The notes under the pieces are model-generated. The model saw nothing but the letters and a program-made list of their open reading frames with translations, searched no databases and was not told the DNA's origin. Shown here piece by piece: positions 62,527 through 62,730 of a stretch of DNA of 62,730 nt. The translations under genes and the position numbers were made by a program. This DNA comes from an uncultured Aquimarina sp. (lineage in GTDB: Bacteria; Bacteroidota; Bacteroidia; Flavobacteriales; Flavobacteriaceae). Each line of letters opens with the position of its first letter. Position 1 is the first letter of the stretch. The stretch lies in NCBI GenBank assembly GCA_947500545.1, contig CANMSO010000014.1, forward strand, positions 1 through 62,730, given 5' to 3'.

Positions 62527-62730
62527 CTAAAAGAAACGAGGTGTTAGCATTCTATTATATTTTTTAAAGAGTTCGAAACGTAACATCACTTCATAACTAC
62601 CATCATTAAATTGTGATTGCCCTAACTCTGTAGTCTCTCTATCATACGCAAATCCAATCATCATTGCATCTGATATCTGAAATCCTATCTGCCCAGTGAC
62701 TGCTGCACTCCAACGATAAGCAACACCCAA
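62527..62730 (-). CDS. PorP/SprF family type IX secretion membrane protein, C-terminal part (cut by the window edge)
   Basis: Only the last 67 residues of this protein are inside the window, and the gene continues beyond 62730. The phrases VTGQIGFQISDAMMIGFAYD, YEVMLRFELFKK and the terminal RMLTPRFF with a final Phe are typical of the PorP/SprF beta-barrel ending. These proteins work with large surface adhesins or with the type IX secretion machinery that drives gliding and surface export. The following OmpA-family gene on the same strand is the usual neighbour. A large adhesin gene may lie upstream, beyond the edge. Confidence 0.85.
   Translation of the reverse strand: MGVAYRWSAAVTGQIGFQISDAMMIGFAYDRETTELGQSQFNDGSYEVMLRFELFKKYNRMLTPRFF

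Overview
The window looks like a chromosomal segment of a marine-type Flavobacteriia (Bacteroidetes), plausibly an Aquimarina-like Flavobacteriaceae; the genus is inference only. The grounds are AT-rich DNA, promoters of the Bacteroidetes type (TTG, about 19-21 bases, TAnnTTTG), few visible Shine-Dalgarno sequences, and families typical of this phylum: DUF4294, DUF4249 lipoproteins paired with TonB-dependent receptors, FecR with a DUF4974-type end, a PorP/SprF plus OmpA pair of type IX secretion style, and TlpA proteins with a DUF4369-like N-terminus. I saw no phage, insertion sequence, CRISPR array, rRNA or tRNA. The one RNA gene I am sure of is the small SRP RNA at 53019-53112 on the minus strand.

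Layout. 1-4.3 kb: a DUF4294 protein, an M42 peptidase, a NUDIX hydrolase, Dps and a lipoprotein. 4.3-13.2 kb: a large three-part surface protein (phosphoesterase, kinase-like region, Omp85 barrel), divergent from an HD-domain protein fused to a Pycsar-type membrane effector domain, then a GAF protein and a TlpA-like thioredoxin. 13.3-21.5 kb: rhomboid protease, three tandem LpxL-like acyltransferases, glmM, an ACP phosphodiesterase, gamma-glutamyltransferase and an AlkD-like protein. 21.5-30.7 kb: dnaK, serine deaminase, an NTF2-like protein, panB, a four-helix bundle protein, an RluA-type pseudouridine synthase, DinB, an EamA transporter and a helical-repeat protein. 30.9-35.3 kb: the leucine operon leuA-leuC-leuD-leuB, preceded by an attenuator-like hairpin. 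35.4-39 kb: three small proteins, a GMC oxidoreductase and a divergent TetR regulator.

39-47.9 kb is a cell-surface signalling and uptake island on the minus strand. In transcription order it holds an ECF sigma factor, a truncated FecR of 56 residues, a TonB receptor without an STN domain, a DUF4249 lipoprotein, a full FecR, a TonB receptor with an STN domain, and a second DUF4249 lipoprotein. It reads as a duplicated module in which one copy has lost its signalling parts.

48-58 kb: an ABC-F ATPase, a thioredoxin-fold lipoprotein without CXXC, a fructose-6-phosphate aldolase-type transaldolase, an SDR, SRP RNA, glutaminyl-peptide cyclotransferase, a DEAD-box helicase, a CarboxypepD-reg-like protein, a VOC protein and a TrmH methyltransferase. 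58.1-59.6 kb is an AT-rich stretch without a convincing gene but with strong hairpins and a terminator-like end, possibly an unannotated RNA. 59.6-62.7 kb: an MscS channel, an OmpA-family protein and the C-terminal part of a PorP/SprF protein cut by the window edge.

The most unusual items are the phosphoesterase/kinase-like/Omp85 fusion, the HD-PycTM fusion with no cyclase beside it, the FecR remnant, the acyltransferase triplication and the structured gene desert.
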